DNA of 64,000 nucleotides from Hemileia vastatrix (lineage: Eukaryota; Basidiomycota; Pucciniomycetes; Pucciniales; Zaghouaniaceae): the NCBI GenBank assembly GCA_030280995.1, contig JASXTE010000001.1:21751606-21815605 (forward strand), read 5' to 3'. The notes beneath the pieces were generated by a model. The model saw nothing but the letters and a program-made list of their open reading frames with translations, did not search any database and was not told the DNA's origin. Positions 41,201-51,595 of this stretch are shown in pieces (positions within the stretch are counted from its first letter, which is position 1; each line of letters opens with the position of its first letter). The translations under genes were made by a program, and so were the position numbers.

Positions 41201-42145
41201 ATTTGTGATTAAGCCGGCCGAAAACGGGACACGCCGATATTTTGAATCGTTTGAACTTTCACTTTTGGATGATCCAGAAACAGAAAATAGCTCCGAGGAC
41301 TTCGAGTTTTTGAATGATTTAGTAAATGAGGTGGCTTTGGTAGATGGAGCACTTCCGCTAGAGTTTGATACCGAATGAGGAACGCTAGAACTGGATGTTT
41401 TTAGTAATAACCGGCGAGTCTTTGACGTTGGAGAATGTAACCCATGTTGTCCGTAGGGGACCACTGGTACAGTTGGTTCTATAGAGGAGGAATGACGATC
41501 CTTACTTTCATCAGTTAGAAGCCCAAAAGATGGCAACCTCCGACGCCTGGAAAATAAAGAGGAGTTGGGTGAAATAAGATTGTCATCGTTCGAGAACGAG
41601 GGCGTAAAACTTGGTGACATCTGTTCACTTGAAAGGCGAGGCATGGTAAGACTCTTCAATTTCACTTGGTCTGAGGCGCTTGAGGAGTGTTCACTCAACG
41701 AGTAATCATTTTTACGTGATTTGAGTTTCAATGTCAAGCTAGTTAGCATGGATTGTCGATTGTTACCGAAAATTTTCTTTCTTTCCTTACTACTGGCATT
41801 GGTATTTGTCATTGTGGACAAAGAATTATGAGAATGTGAAGCACTGATAGATGACCTTGCGATAACTAAGTTATCAATCCCGTGCTCTTCCACAATGCTA
41901 TGGGGGTTAGGTTCTGTTGCCCATTGAAAATTAGAAGGGCGGTCAGTAGCTGAATGATATGAAATGGGAAAAAGATCATAGATGAATTGATTATTACTGG
42001 ATATAGAAGAAGATTTGTTGCTTGAAGCGGGAGCACCATGTTGACCTAGATCAGTATTACTATCACTGTCAACTACAGGAGGTGCCAATGTGGACCAGTT
42101 TAAAGCTGACGTCTTGGATTGAGGTAGATTCCGCAAAGACTTCAT
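38244..42145 (-). CDS. PH-domain protein, 1,220 residues, intact host gene
   Basis: Four exons on the minus strand: 42145-41140, 41073-39688, 39600-39490 and 39403-38244; the sum is 3,663 nt, exactly 1,221 codons. Introns are GT-AG, 66, 87 and 86 bp. The N-terminal ~325 residues are Ser-rich and basic (RRRRLPSFGLL). A pleckstrin-homology domain spans roughly 334-500: VSISLHKHRHRGLLLKYTP at its start, KVWKNVFCCISG, TLYSLHCF, WQRLRLTSDSVVCVLED, an acidic/serine insert, and a C-terminal helix TWLFAMEGVAHLKSWMKVLK with the conserved Trp. The remaining ~700 residues are Ser/Pro/Thr-rich, probably disordered, with YLPPPLPPPTSSLPEIP and an acidic patch SSDNSEDEDVSNH. PH domains bind phosphoinositides or proteins, so a membrane-associated or polarity/signalling scaffold is the likely role (inference); no enzyme domain is seen. 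The stop TAG is followed directly by a donor-like GTAAGG. It is the only clear non-transposon gene in the window. Confidence 0.85.
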
Positions 42146-43120
42146 GGGGTAAATGAGCTGGAGGTCGATAGAACCAGACTATTGGTTGGGGTAAAATGTC
42201 GCAAAGTACGTATCAGTTGAAAAGTTACCACGTGAATTAAATATAGATGAGCCTCCCAAAGAATTAGTAATTAGATCGAAGCCAAAATTGAAGTGTATCT
42301 TGATAGACTGACAGAAAATAACATAAGATAAAAGTACAATTTTAGTCACCAAGATAAAGAAAAAATATATAGCAACTGACCACAGTTTGGATGGAGAAAT
42401 TCAAAGAAATAGTGTGCTAGCCTTGGATCACCGACAGCTGTAAAGACTTATTATACACTTTCAAATGCACCTATTTGCTACTCTCCAGAAAATGACCTTG
42501 AGGCCAAGGAGTTACAATATTATATTAGGTCAGCTACAAAATGCGGATAAGTGTTGAAGTCCAAGAATGAATATATGAGAAGTGGACCAACCGAATGCAA
42601 GAGATAAATAAAGAATATAAAATATAATGAGAGCGGAACGTACCTTGATAAGGCACGTCTACAATTCAAAACTAAACAAAAATTGAACTGAACGAGAAGG
42701 CTGAGGATCTTCTGTGGGAGACACAACCGCCAAATTTCAACCCAGTACGCCACAGAAGAATAATGTTTGGAAGAAGAATTATATGTCCAAGCAGATTTCC
42801 AACCAAGCAACGAGTATTACAAGTGTGACCCCCAATCAGCCTATCAACCAACACATTAGCTGAATATAAGTGGTCTATAAACGCTTATACGCTTTGGCTC
42901 TCCGCAGCTATTCTCTTTTAATTACATCATTCTTCCCATCTACAAACGCTTTATCCTGCACATTACAGCTAAACCGAAAAAGCTTGCGAGTTTCTTACCA
43001 CTTATTCCCTGCCAAAAGCGACCTAAATTCATGTTTTTGGCGGGGGATCGGAGACGAGAATCCCGCAAGTTCTTCTGGTTTTGCTGTACCCTGTGTATAC
43101 TCGTCTCGAATAATTACATC
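42146..43120. other. Upstream region of the PH-domain gene
   Basis: No supported gene; small frames on both strands (42520-42810, 42870-43181) lack motifs. The part near 42880-43110 is less A+T-rich and keeps CpG dinucleotides, unlike neighbouring transposon sequence, so it may be promoter or 5' leader DNA of the host gene. Confidence 0.4.
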
Positions 43121-43287
43121 TATACCAATAATTGTTGGTGCACAAGTTGAACAAAAATTTCGACTTTGCACCCCATTGTGACAGTCAGCTGAATTGACAA
43201 TACATGCCAACAATTCATTCGGCCATCAAAATGCTGTACAAAGTTGCAAAATTTTTGTCAACTTGTGCACCAACAATTATTGGTATA
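43121..43287. repeat. Small foldback with ~47-bp arms
   Basis: Arm TATACCAATAATTGTTGGTG plus CACAAGTTGA... at 43121-43167 and its near-perfect reverse complement at 43239-43287 (ending CAACAATTATTGGTATA), around a ~70-bp loop. There is no coding content and no clear target duplication beyond a possible TA. Confidence 0.75.
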
Positions 43288-43489
43288 GCTGTACATACAT
43301 ATTCATTAATGTATCTTGTGGTACACTTCCTTCATGCCCCTTGCTGGTTGAGAGTGTATGATACAGCTAGACCAAAAACGCTTTGTGGAAAATGCAAAAA
43401 AAAACTTCAACTTTTGACAAAAAATTTGCACTTTTTTGGGAAACGCCTTTATCACCCAATCAACCACATTTGTTCAACTTACAACCATT

Positions 43490-44874
43490 CACTACGCACC
43501 AAGTGAGATATCCCTGATGGCGATATCCAGCGCGAGTTGGGGATATTTTAGGGAGGGACATAAGGATAGAAAAATATGCACGAGAAAAATATGTGTAAGG
43601 AAAATATGTGCGAAAAAAATATGTGAGAAAAATAAGTGTAAGAAAAATATTTTGCAGCCATGGGAAATTTTGTATTTTAATTTTTTTTGGGAAAGCCTTA
43701 AAGAGACCACCTTTCTGAGCTGCAACGGAGACCACCTTTCTATTTTTAGTGTTTCCCCTCTATTAAGTTAGCAGTATCACTCGCTTGGGTCTGCCCTCTA
43801 CTGATGATAGTGTTGGATTATCCTTCCTTCTTTCTTTTGTAAAGGTCAGTGTTGGATTCCTATCACTATTTGATTCTCTAGAGGTTAGCGTTAGATTACC
43901 ATTACTTCTTCTCATTCTTCAACTTGGCGTTATTGTTCTGGTAGCTGGTTAAGGTGAAAATGCACAAATGAGACTAAAAATAGAAAGGTGGTCTCCGAAG
44001 CAGTAGAAAAGGTGGTCCCTTTAAAGCCTCCCTTTTTTTTTCTCCGAAAAAATGATTTTTTATGGTGAGCAGTAAGGACACAGGGTAATTATTAATATTT
44101 TGGTTCGGGCACAGACTTGCGTACCACTATCAATTCAATTTTTTTTTCTTTTGAACTGCAACGTCTGTATGTACTACCTCCTAGATTTCCATCAAATTCT
44201 GGTAACTAAGTGATCAACTTTGCAGCGGTGCTTCGAATCTGCAACTTCAAATGACAATGTCGTTTTCTGTCTTTACACAGGCTGATGAGAAAAGATGATT
44301 TTTTAGGGAGGCCTTAAAGCAACTACCTCTTTGGCAGTTTTGAAGACTGTCTTTATTTTTTTTAGTCTCATCTGGCCATTTCATCTTAACTAGCTATCAG
44401 AGTGATAACGCTAACTTCAAAGATAATGAAACATAATCGTAACCTAACTCTAACCTCCAAGGAATGAGATAGTGAAGAAAATCTAACACAAACTGAAGCT
44501 CCACTGCAAAATTGACCACTCGGTTACCCGATTTTGATGGGAATTCGGGAGGTAGTACAGAGGTTGCAGTCCAAAAAATAAATAAATAAATTGGTAGTGG
44601 CGCCCAAGTCTGTGCCTGAACCAAAATACTAACAATTACCCTGTGTCCTTACTACTCACCTTTTTTTTTTTTTCTGTTTTTTCACAATTTTTTTTTTGAA
44701 AAAAAAAAAATTCTCATGGTCGCAAATGATTTTTTTTACACTTATGTTTCTCGCACTTATTTTTCTTGCACTTACTTTTCTTACATTTATTTTTTTGACC
44801 TTATGTCCCTCCCTAAAATATCCCTAACTTGTGCTGGATATCCCCATCAGGGATATCTTACTTGGTGCGTAGTG
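43490..44874. mobile_element. 1,385-bp CACTA-type MITE with 3-bp target duplication
   Basis: The left end begins CACTACGCACCAAGTGAGAT at 43490, and the right end is its reverse complement, finishing TTGGTGCGTAGTG at 44874. The flank is ATT on both sides (43487-43489, 44875-44877), the 3-bp duplication and CACTA/TAGTG ends of the CACTA superfamily. Inverted matching runs past 150 bp at the ends and recurs inside (44060-44130 against 44590-44660), so the element is a nested foldback. Near the left end AAAAATATGTGYRAG-like 14-15-mers repeat about six times, and their complements occur at the right end (44740-44800), as expected for subterminal transposase-binding repeats. No transposase is encoded. 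Open frames inside reflect the repeats. Confidence 0.85.
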
Positions 44875-45184
44875 ATTAAGGTATTTCAATGTACATTTTC
44901 TGTTTTTTCTTCCACTTCACTTCTTTTGGAAACATCACTACCACCCAATCATCCAGATTTGTCCAACTCACAACCACTATGGATATTGCGTGCTTCAAGT
45001 TTGCAGTGACCAAAAAAAAACAAAAAAGTCACCACATGTCAATTCTGTTCTACCTTCTGGACCCAATCCCCATCTTTCTTTCTCCCCCCCTAATTTATTT
45101 TTTCTACTCTTTTTTAATTTGTAAGTCTTTCTCTATCCTACTTTTTTTATATTAACACTGATGATGTTTTTATGTTATAGCTCA

Positions 45185-46646
45185 ATGTTAAGTGAACAAG
45201 TTTTTATCACTGAATTGCCTTCTATAAACTATGGAGGTGATGATTCCTCTACCCATGATTCAGACAATACCCAATCCCAAGGCTCTCCCATAGAACCTGA
45301 TGAAGATTTGGAACTACCTGCACATAATTTTATAACTGTGTATACAGAATTCATTTTTTTCATTCCAAAGGATGAAGCTACTGCTGGATCACAAAGAAGG
45401 AGAATGACTGGGGCTTCTAGATGTCAAAAATTTGAAAAAGTTATCTTGGAACCACACAATCTTTCTTTTGTTTGGCCTTTCAATAACACTGACTTCTCAG
45501 CTTTTAAGGATGAAGAGATTACTTCTATCAATAATGGGGAAAACTATCTGTGGGCTGAACACATTTGTGAACAAGTGGAACTTGACACACTATCTTGGTT
45601 TGTGGTAATTCCTAATGGTATGATTTTTTCTGCAAGGAGGAAGACTTGTTGCAATTCAGATCAAATATTAAAAAAAATTTTAAACATGGCAGAATCACTA
45701 AATGAAGAGCAGGCTATTTTGTTTCATATTGAACAAAAGAACCCAAAGTGGGCTGTTCAGGTAAGTTATTGTTCTAATTTTTTTTGTAAAAATATTTACT
45801 CATTAATTTGTTATGAATTTAGAGATTTTCATTCTCACAGCATTTACAAAGTGATGTTCCTGGAAACCTCAACAATACAAATTTGCATGCTTCTATTGGT
45901 CCTGGTGTGGAGCACACAGCTGAACATTATGACCTCCTTTAATTAATTCAGGAATCACACCCTCCACTGGAGGACCTCACTGGCCTATTGGAAGCTTACT
46001 GTTGTGTCAACCCATCCAACCCACTTGAATATTTTATTGTCACACCTGCATTGGGAGATATTTGGGCTTGAGCTATTGTAAGTAACATTTTAGATTTTTT
46101 TTGTTAAAAGAAACTAATTGATTTGTTTATAATACAACCTACTTATATAAGCAAAACAATCCAACACAAATAACTCATTTGATGCCTCCAGTGACTCCAC
46201 AGTTCAGATACCAACACCTTCAACAAGGGCTGACTTGCTATGTGCAAAATTAAGATGTTACAAACAATAACCTGAACACCCTCAATGTTTTGGCAGCAAT
46301 ATTAGGTACCACTATTAACGCTCTAAGTCAATCATCTGGTCTCCAGCCTGAAACAGCTCAGAATCATCAAAATCTTTTGTGTTCCATCCCTGTTTTGAAC
46401 AATGACAATCTTGAAAGTGATTCATCTATGTTGGACTTCTTTCATTATGCAAATGTTGACCCAAACGATTCCACTTTGAAAAATTCTTTAAAACAAATGA
46501 AGCTTAACCACTAATCTTTTTTTGGTGACTTTGAAGCAAATGAATTGGTTGAAAATGGAATGCCTACACCTTGTACTTGTGCTTTGGTCCAATGTGCAAA
46601 AACATATCCAGATGACTTAATATCTAAACAGATTCAAAGGAAATGA
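45185..46646 (+). pseudogene. Broken multi-exon gene of unknown family inside the Tc1-type element
   Basis: Starts at MLSEQVFITELPS just after an acceptor-like TTATAG. Exon 1 runs to 45761 with QRRRMTGASRCQKFEKVILE, HNLSFVWPFNNTDFSAF, ENYLWAEHICEQVELDTLSW, FVVIPNGMIFSARRKTC and HIEQKNPKWAVQ. The next exon, 45841-46080, reads HLQSDVPGNLNNTNLHASIG then, after TAA 45940-45942, ESHPPLEDLTGLLEAYCC and EYFIVTPALGDIWA, then TGA 46069-46071. A third piece (46290-46646) contains SSMLDFFHYANVDPNDSTLK and CTCALVQCAKTYPDDLIS, with stops. I recognise no domain. The SRCQKFEKV, WPFN and WFVVIPNG blocks look globular and structured rather than random. It lies inside the inverted repeats of a DNA element, on the strand opposite the transposase, so it could be element cargo, a captured host gene, or an older gene the element jumped beside. 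Confidence 0.55.
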
Positions 46647-47099
46647 TTCTTAAAATTATTTATCTTTATATTTATTAATTAGATAAAAAAATTTAAATAA
46701 AAAATAACAATTATATTTATTATAAAGGTAAAAAAAATAAATACAAATATTATGTTACTCTTTACAATTAAAAAAATTATAATGATATTTTAAATAATAC
46801 TTATAAGAAATATCCAATAGAAATTTAAACAAAGAATTACCTTTCCTGCTTCTTACCATCTATTATCTATTATGTTTATCATGTTAAAACAAAATTAAAT
46901 TGGGAAGTCAAATTATATAACAATTGGTTGGTTCAACTTATTTTAAAGATTGGATCATTTATAAAATGCTCAGTAAGTGCTTCATCATTAAACAAACAAG
47001 TGGTTAAATTTATATAATCTTATTTAATTTCTGCAAGTGCCTCTAAGGCCTTATATATCACCCATCCACATCAGAAAAAATTATGTCATGCTATGTAAC
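46647..47099. other. AT-rich non-coding stretch inside the Tc1-type element
   Basis: No supported ORF. It separates the 3' end of the unknown pseudogene from the 3' end of the transposase; the two are convergent. Confidence 0.45.
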
Positions 47100-48184
47100 C
47101 ACTTGCCTGAAACATTTTTTTCGATAAGTATTTAGTAAATAAAATTTTAACCCAACCTTGAATCACCACTTTATCTTCCAGCCCACCACAAAATTTTGCA
47201 TGTCTTTTAAGGTTAGATTAGAGCACTTAGAAAATTTTTTCAATAGGATTGAAATTGGGGGGGGGGGTAAGCTGGTAAATATAAAATTCTACATCCGCAG
47301 TTCCTCACAATCTCTTCTATTCTGCCCCCATGATTGAAAGTAGCATTATAAAAGACAAGAATGCTGTTTTCTGTTGGGTAGGGATTCATCATGGGCAACT
47401 ACAAAAACACTATATGGAAAATTAAACATTGTAGAAAAATATACACCTCACAAATAAATCTCACCAATATTTTCTCCAAAAAGAACTCAAAATGGAATTG
47501 AGTTAAAATATCTTTCTGGATCATGCTTGCCACCAAACCAGTTAGAAAAACCACTGGGATTAAGTTGAATTGATATCTGGCTCTAACATGATATACACTA
47601 TTTGTACGCTGCCCCTGTAAAGACCAACCTTCCTGACAATAGACATTATCAAGGGATATACCACACTCATCTAAACCAAAAAAAAGTTATAAATCAAATA
47701 AAAAATATTATTAAAAGCTCGTCAGTAAACACTAAAAAAGAAGGGTCTAGCATCTCAACAGTTGCAAAATATTTATCTCTTTGATAAGGGCTCTGTTCTG
47801 CATTGAAACATTGTAATTTTTTTTACTGAGATGAAGGCAATATACAAGCTTGTTACCTATAGTAGATTTAGATACTTTAATATTGTGCTCTTTTTGTAAC
47901 CTTTCCTGAATTTCATCTTGATATATTTCAGGATCTTCTGCTATCATTTTGAGAATAAATTGCCTATGTTCTTCTTGTAAAAGTAATGGAATAAAAGTTT
48001 TCAGATAAGTTTTTGGATCTGTTATCACAGCTTTTGTGGTTTTGTATAGCTTAATCCAATTAAAAAGAGAATTTTCATGGATATTACAAGAATGTTTTTG
48101 ATTTATATCATGAAGGCCTTTACCATTCAATACTTCCATGATGACAAGAACTTTGAATTTGGGTCTATATTTCAAGTATGACAT
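47100..48184 (-). pseudogene. Tc1/mariner (DDE_3-type) transposase, inactivated
   Basis: The 145-codon frame 47747-48184 is the N-terminal half: a helix-turn-helix DNA-binding region with KVLVIMEVLNGKGLHDINQK and SLFNWIKLYKTTKAVITDP, then EEHRQFILKMIAEDPEIYQD and IQERLQKEHNIKVSKSTIGN. Continuing on the minus strand with stops and frame changes: GWSLQGQRTNS, NPYPTENSILVFYNATFNHG, RIEEIVRNCGCRILYLPAYP and NFNPIEKIF, the usual D-N-x-x-x-H-H...YLPPYSPDFNPIE end of the catalytic domain. The second catalytic Asp position (normally MDNA) reads FYNA, so the active site is lost as well. The enzyme would have mobilised the element bounded by 43364-48663, being about 480 bp from the right terminal repeat. 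Confidence 0.75.
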
Positions 48185-48665
48185 TATTTTATCTAAAAAG
48201 TTGTAGGGGAAAAACTATTTCAAAATTAATTAATAAAAGATTTGGAAAAAAAATAAAACCCCCACCAAAAAAAATCAATAAACAAGAGTAAAAAAATGAT
48301 AATATAAGCTCCATATATAAAAAAATTATTAAGAAGTGAAAAATAAAAATAATCCATAAATACCTGAGGTTGTTTGGAGCCACCAAATGAGCAGCCAACA
48401 GCAATGGATGCTGGAGGGGGAGGATAGAAAAACCTAGCAAGAGCAAGAGGAGGAAAAAAAAAATGGGGAAAGAGGGGGGCACATTAGTTGACAGTGTTTC
48501 ACTGGTAGATTTGAGAAGTTATCAGATAATTATCTAAAAGAAGATGTTAGGGTGAGATTTGGTGATAATGTCATTGATAATGGTGTTTCCCAAAAAAGGG
48601 CAAGTTTTTTTGTTAAAAGTTAAAGTTTTTTTCATTTTCCACAAAGTATTTTTGGTCTAGCTGTA

Positions 48666-49289
48666 TAAAAAATATTCATTGATTATCTGGAATGTTCTCA
48701 CCTCCCACACAGCATGATTCCACTGAACTCTTCTGGGAAACATGATAAGACCAATTTTGTATCTAGCTCAATAAAGGGTTTGACCCCAATCCTAAAACTT
48801 GAACTTGATGCAAATCCCAACTTGATTTTCTCACTTGGAAATTTTTCTCATTTCTTCTTTCAATCTAGTTGTAGTCAAGTTGAAATTGCTCCATTTTTTC
48901 AACTTTCAATTAATTCTACTAAAATATATTTTACACACTTTAATCCAAAAAATTTATATATGTTTAAAATAGCATGTCATTAAGAGCTATTCTTACAGCT
49001 TTTTTCCTAAACAATATTATTGAAGAAGGGAAGGACAAGTGAGTTAATTAAAACAAAAAATTCAAATAAAACAAAGTAAAACTTGAGAAGATGAAATCAC
49101 AACAAAAGTTTTCTGAGGAACTAATTACCAATCCAATGCAGCTTTTATCTTAGAAATATATCAGGTGCTCTGTTGTAATAAGGAAAACATAAACAAAAGA
49201 GTGTGAGAAAAATGAGACAGAAACCAGAGAAGGAAAGTTGAGCTAAAACTTGGCATAAAAAGTATGGAACTGCCTAAATAGACACACTA
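48666..49289. other. Non-coding stretch between the Tc1-type and copia elements
   Basis: No supported gene; the frame 48714-48983 has no family motif. The minus-strand frame 48189-48482 just upstream, inside the Tc1-type element, is low-complexity leader sequence. Confidence 0.4.
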
Positions 49290-50773
49290 CCAAAAATTGT
49301 AGTTTTGTGTCAGTGGCGAACTCCTAGAACAATAATTTATCATTAATTTACCTGAAGTTTTGCATCAGTGGAAAACTCTGACAACAATCTGTCATGGTGT
49401 TACCATACTATGTACTTAGCTAGCCTCGCTTCAGTATATAGTGTAGCATCCAAGTACACCTGATATTTTTTCTTAGCTCTGAAAGGCATCATTCTCTACA
49501 CAATTGGAGTTTTTCAGATGTGCAACTAACAGGTCTTATACACAAGTCACATAGTAACAGAATATATAATATGTATATGTACATAAAAGCCCCCCATTTC
49601 ATTACCAAGGTGAAGGAAAAGAAAAAAAAGAAATGGAAATAGAAAAGGAAAATAAAAAAATAATGAAAAATAAAATGAAGAAATACCCCAATGATAATGT
49701 TTCTCTACAGTATGGATGGAACCTACATTCTTAGTCAATATATCTTCATACTTTACTGTACCTGCTACCCAATACAATACAATATTTTTTCTGTATAATT
49801 TCTCATTCACCAGAAAGAAATAGCTATCTGAGTGTCTGGTCCTTTTGTTTGAGGGATTGTATTTTTCTGGGGAGACTGCACTTTCATTTTCAAACTTCAA
49901 AAAACACTGTAAATAGGTCCACAAACATCAGTAAGAAGATTGTGTATCCAGATACCATCTTTTGTTGCCAGTAACATTACTATAAATTCATCAAAGCAGG
50001 TGGAATCAGAAACTGCAGTTTTATGTTTTGAGGAGCATAAGATAGGACATCCATTCAGATAGACTATGTGACCACTTGTAGATCTAGACCATTCACCACC
50101 CCAAGAAGCATCAGAGTATTCAGTTAGATTTATCTTTGACCTTGAGTCAGGATATAAGCAAAGTTTGAAATCTTTGGTTGCTTTTATATATCTGAGTAAA
50201 CAAGTTAAATCTTTCCACTGAAAATATAGAGGCCTAGATGAGAACCTGGCCAGAAAATTTACTGAAAATGACATATGGACATGTTGAAATAGAAATTTTA
50301 TTTAAACTACCAATAATTGACAGAAATTGAGTTGAATTGATGTCTTCATCTTCAGGTTTGGAAGAATCCAGTTTGATGTCTACTGGGAGAGGAGTCTTGA
50401 ATTTCAAACCACCAGGATTATGATCATGTAAAAGAGTCTCTATCAGCCTGTGACAGTCCAGTTCAAAGCCCTTTTCTAACCTCTTCACTTTCATTCCAAC
50501 AATACCATCTAAACTTTCAAAAAATTTCACCTCTAGTCCCCAGGACTGCCATTTCTCTAGCTTCTCAAATACAGCATCACTACTACCAGTGTCTATTCCA
50601 CAATTCACATGCAACCATACTAAGCCGGTTGATGAAAAATATTTTAAAACATAAAGACTTGTATCATATTGACTAGCATGAAAGCCTAGAGTTTTGAGCT
50701 TTTCAGAAGTATGAAGCTACCAACAATGAGAAGCCTATTTTGTGCCATAGAGAGCTTTATGAATTTTGAGAAC

Positions 50774-51595
50774 TGTTAGGATAAATTGTATCTAAGCAGT
50801 CTATATCCAGTATACAGATATCTTGGAATAATCTCAAAAGCGTCCTAGTTCATCGGCTTTCACCTAGCTATAATTGGAATAGTTGTGACACACAAGATGT
50901 AGTATTCTTACAGATGTATAGGGATGTTTCATTAAAACGTGAATAGTGTTTTATGTAGGATATGTTAACAGTATAAATACACTACAATGCACTGATGTAT
51001 TTTCTCATCTGTTTGTTTTTCCTCAAAACTAAGTATACATTGATATTTCCAGGTGTGTAGTCATACAGTAGTAATCAGTTATTTCTTTGTTAAATCTCTG
51101 GTTTTATAGGTTAGCGCAGTTCTTAAACGTCAGCATCAGTGATTATCATAAAGATAGAAATCACTTATGCTAGTATAAAGGTGTGCTTAACCATACATAT
51201 GTTCAATAGTATGATCTTACTTATTAATTCTATAATCTAGGTCAGCAAAGTCTGTGTACAAACTACATACGTTATAAAGTAGAATTACTTACATTTCACT
51301 CCAGGTGTGCTGTTATCTGAAATCTATAATCTGTTTGTTTTTCTTCAAAACTAAGTATACATTGATATTTCCAGGTTAGCGCAGTTCTTAAACATCAGCA
51401 TCGGTGATTATCATAAAGATAGAAATCACTTACACTAGTATAAAGGTCAGCACAGTCTGTGTAAAAACTAAATACATTATAAAGTAGAATTACTTACATT
51501 TCACTCCAGGTTAGCGCAGTTCTTAAACGTCAGCATCAGTGATTATCATAAAGATAGAAATCACTTACGCTAGTATAAAGCTCTATCCTCTAACA
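50774..51595 (+). mobile_element. Solo LTR with AGAAC target duplication
   Basis: 822 bp beginning TGTTAGGATAAATTG and ending ATCCTCTAACA, with short TGTTAG/CTAACA terminal inversions, flanked by AGAAC at 50769-50773 and 51596-51600. No internal retrotransposon domain remains, so it is a recombined solo LTR. A TATA-like GTATAAATAC at about 50969 suggests the plus strand is the transcribed orientation. It sits inside the copia RT region and is therefore younger than that element. Confidence 0.85.
51109..51580. repeat. Three 72-bp direct repeats inside the solo LTR
   Basis: Copies at 51109-51180, 51374-51445 and 51509-51580, each starting GGTTAGCGCAGTTCTTAAAC and ending CTAGTATAAAG with few differences. 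A second unit (CAGTCTGTGTA...ATTACTTACATTTCACTCCA) recurs between them at about 51245-51305 and 51448-51508. The pattern is a tandem amplification of the LTR's R/U5-like part. Confidence 0.85.

Larger units (their letters stand above)
43364..48663. mobile_element. Tc1/mariner-type element, 5.3 kb, with TA duplication
   Basis: The left end CAGCTAGACCAAAAACGC at 43364 and the right end GGTCTAGCTG at 48663 are inverted copies for about 90 bp, including TTTTGTGGAAAATGC-like and CTTTTTTGGGAAAC blocks, and both are flanked by TA (43362-43363, 48664-48665). Inside: a broken transposase (minus strand, 47100-48184), a broken multi-exon gene (plus strand, 45185-46646) and a nested CACTA MITE (43490-44874). 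Without the MITE it would be about 3.9 kb, large for a Tc1-type element, because of the extra gene. The ~50 bp left of the MITE (43439-43489) recurs in direct orientation right of it at about 44929-44980. Confidence 0.7.

Noticed and set aside
48189..48482. Membrane protein encoded on the minus strand
   Set aside because: Runs of L, F and I come from A/T homopolymers in the transposase leader; no supporting context.
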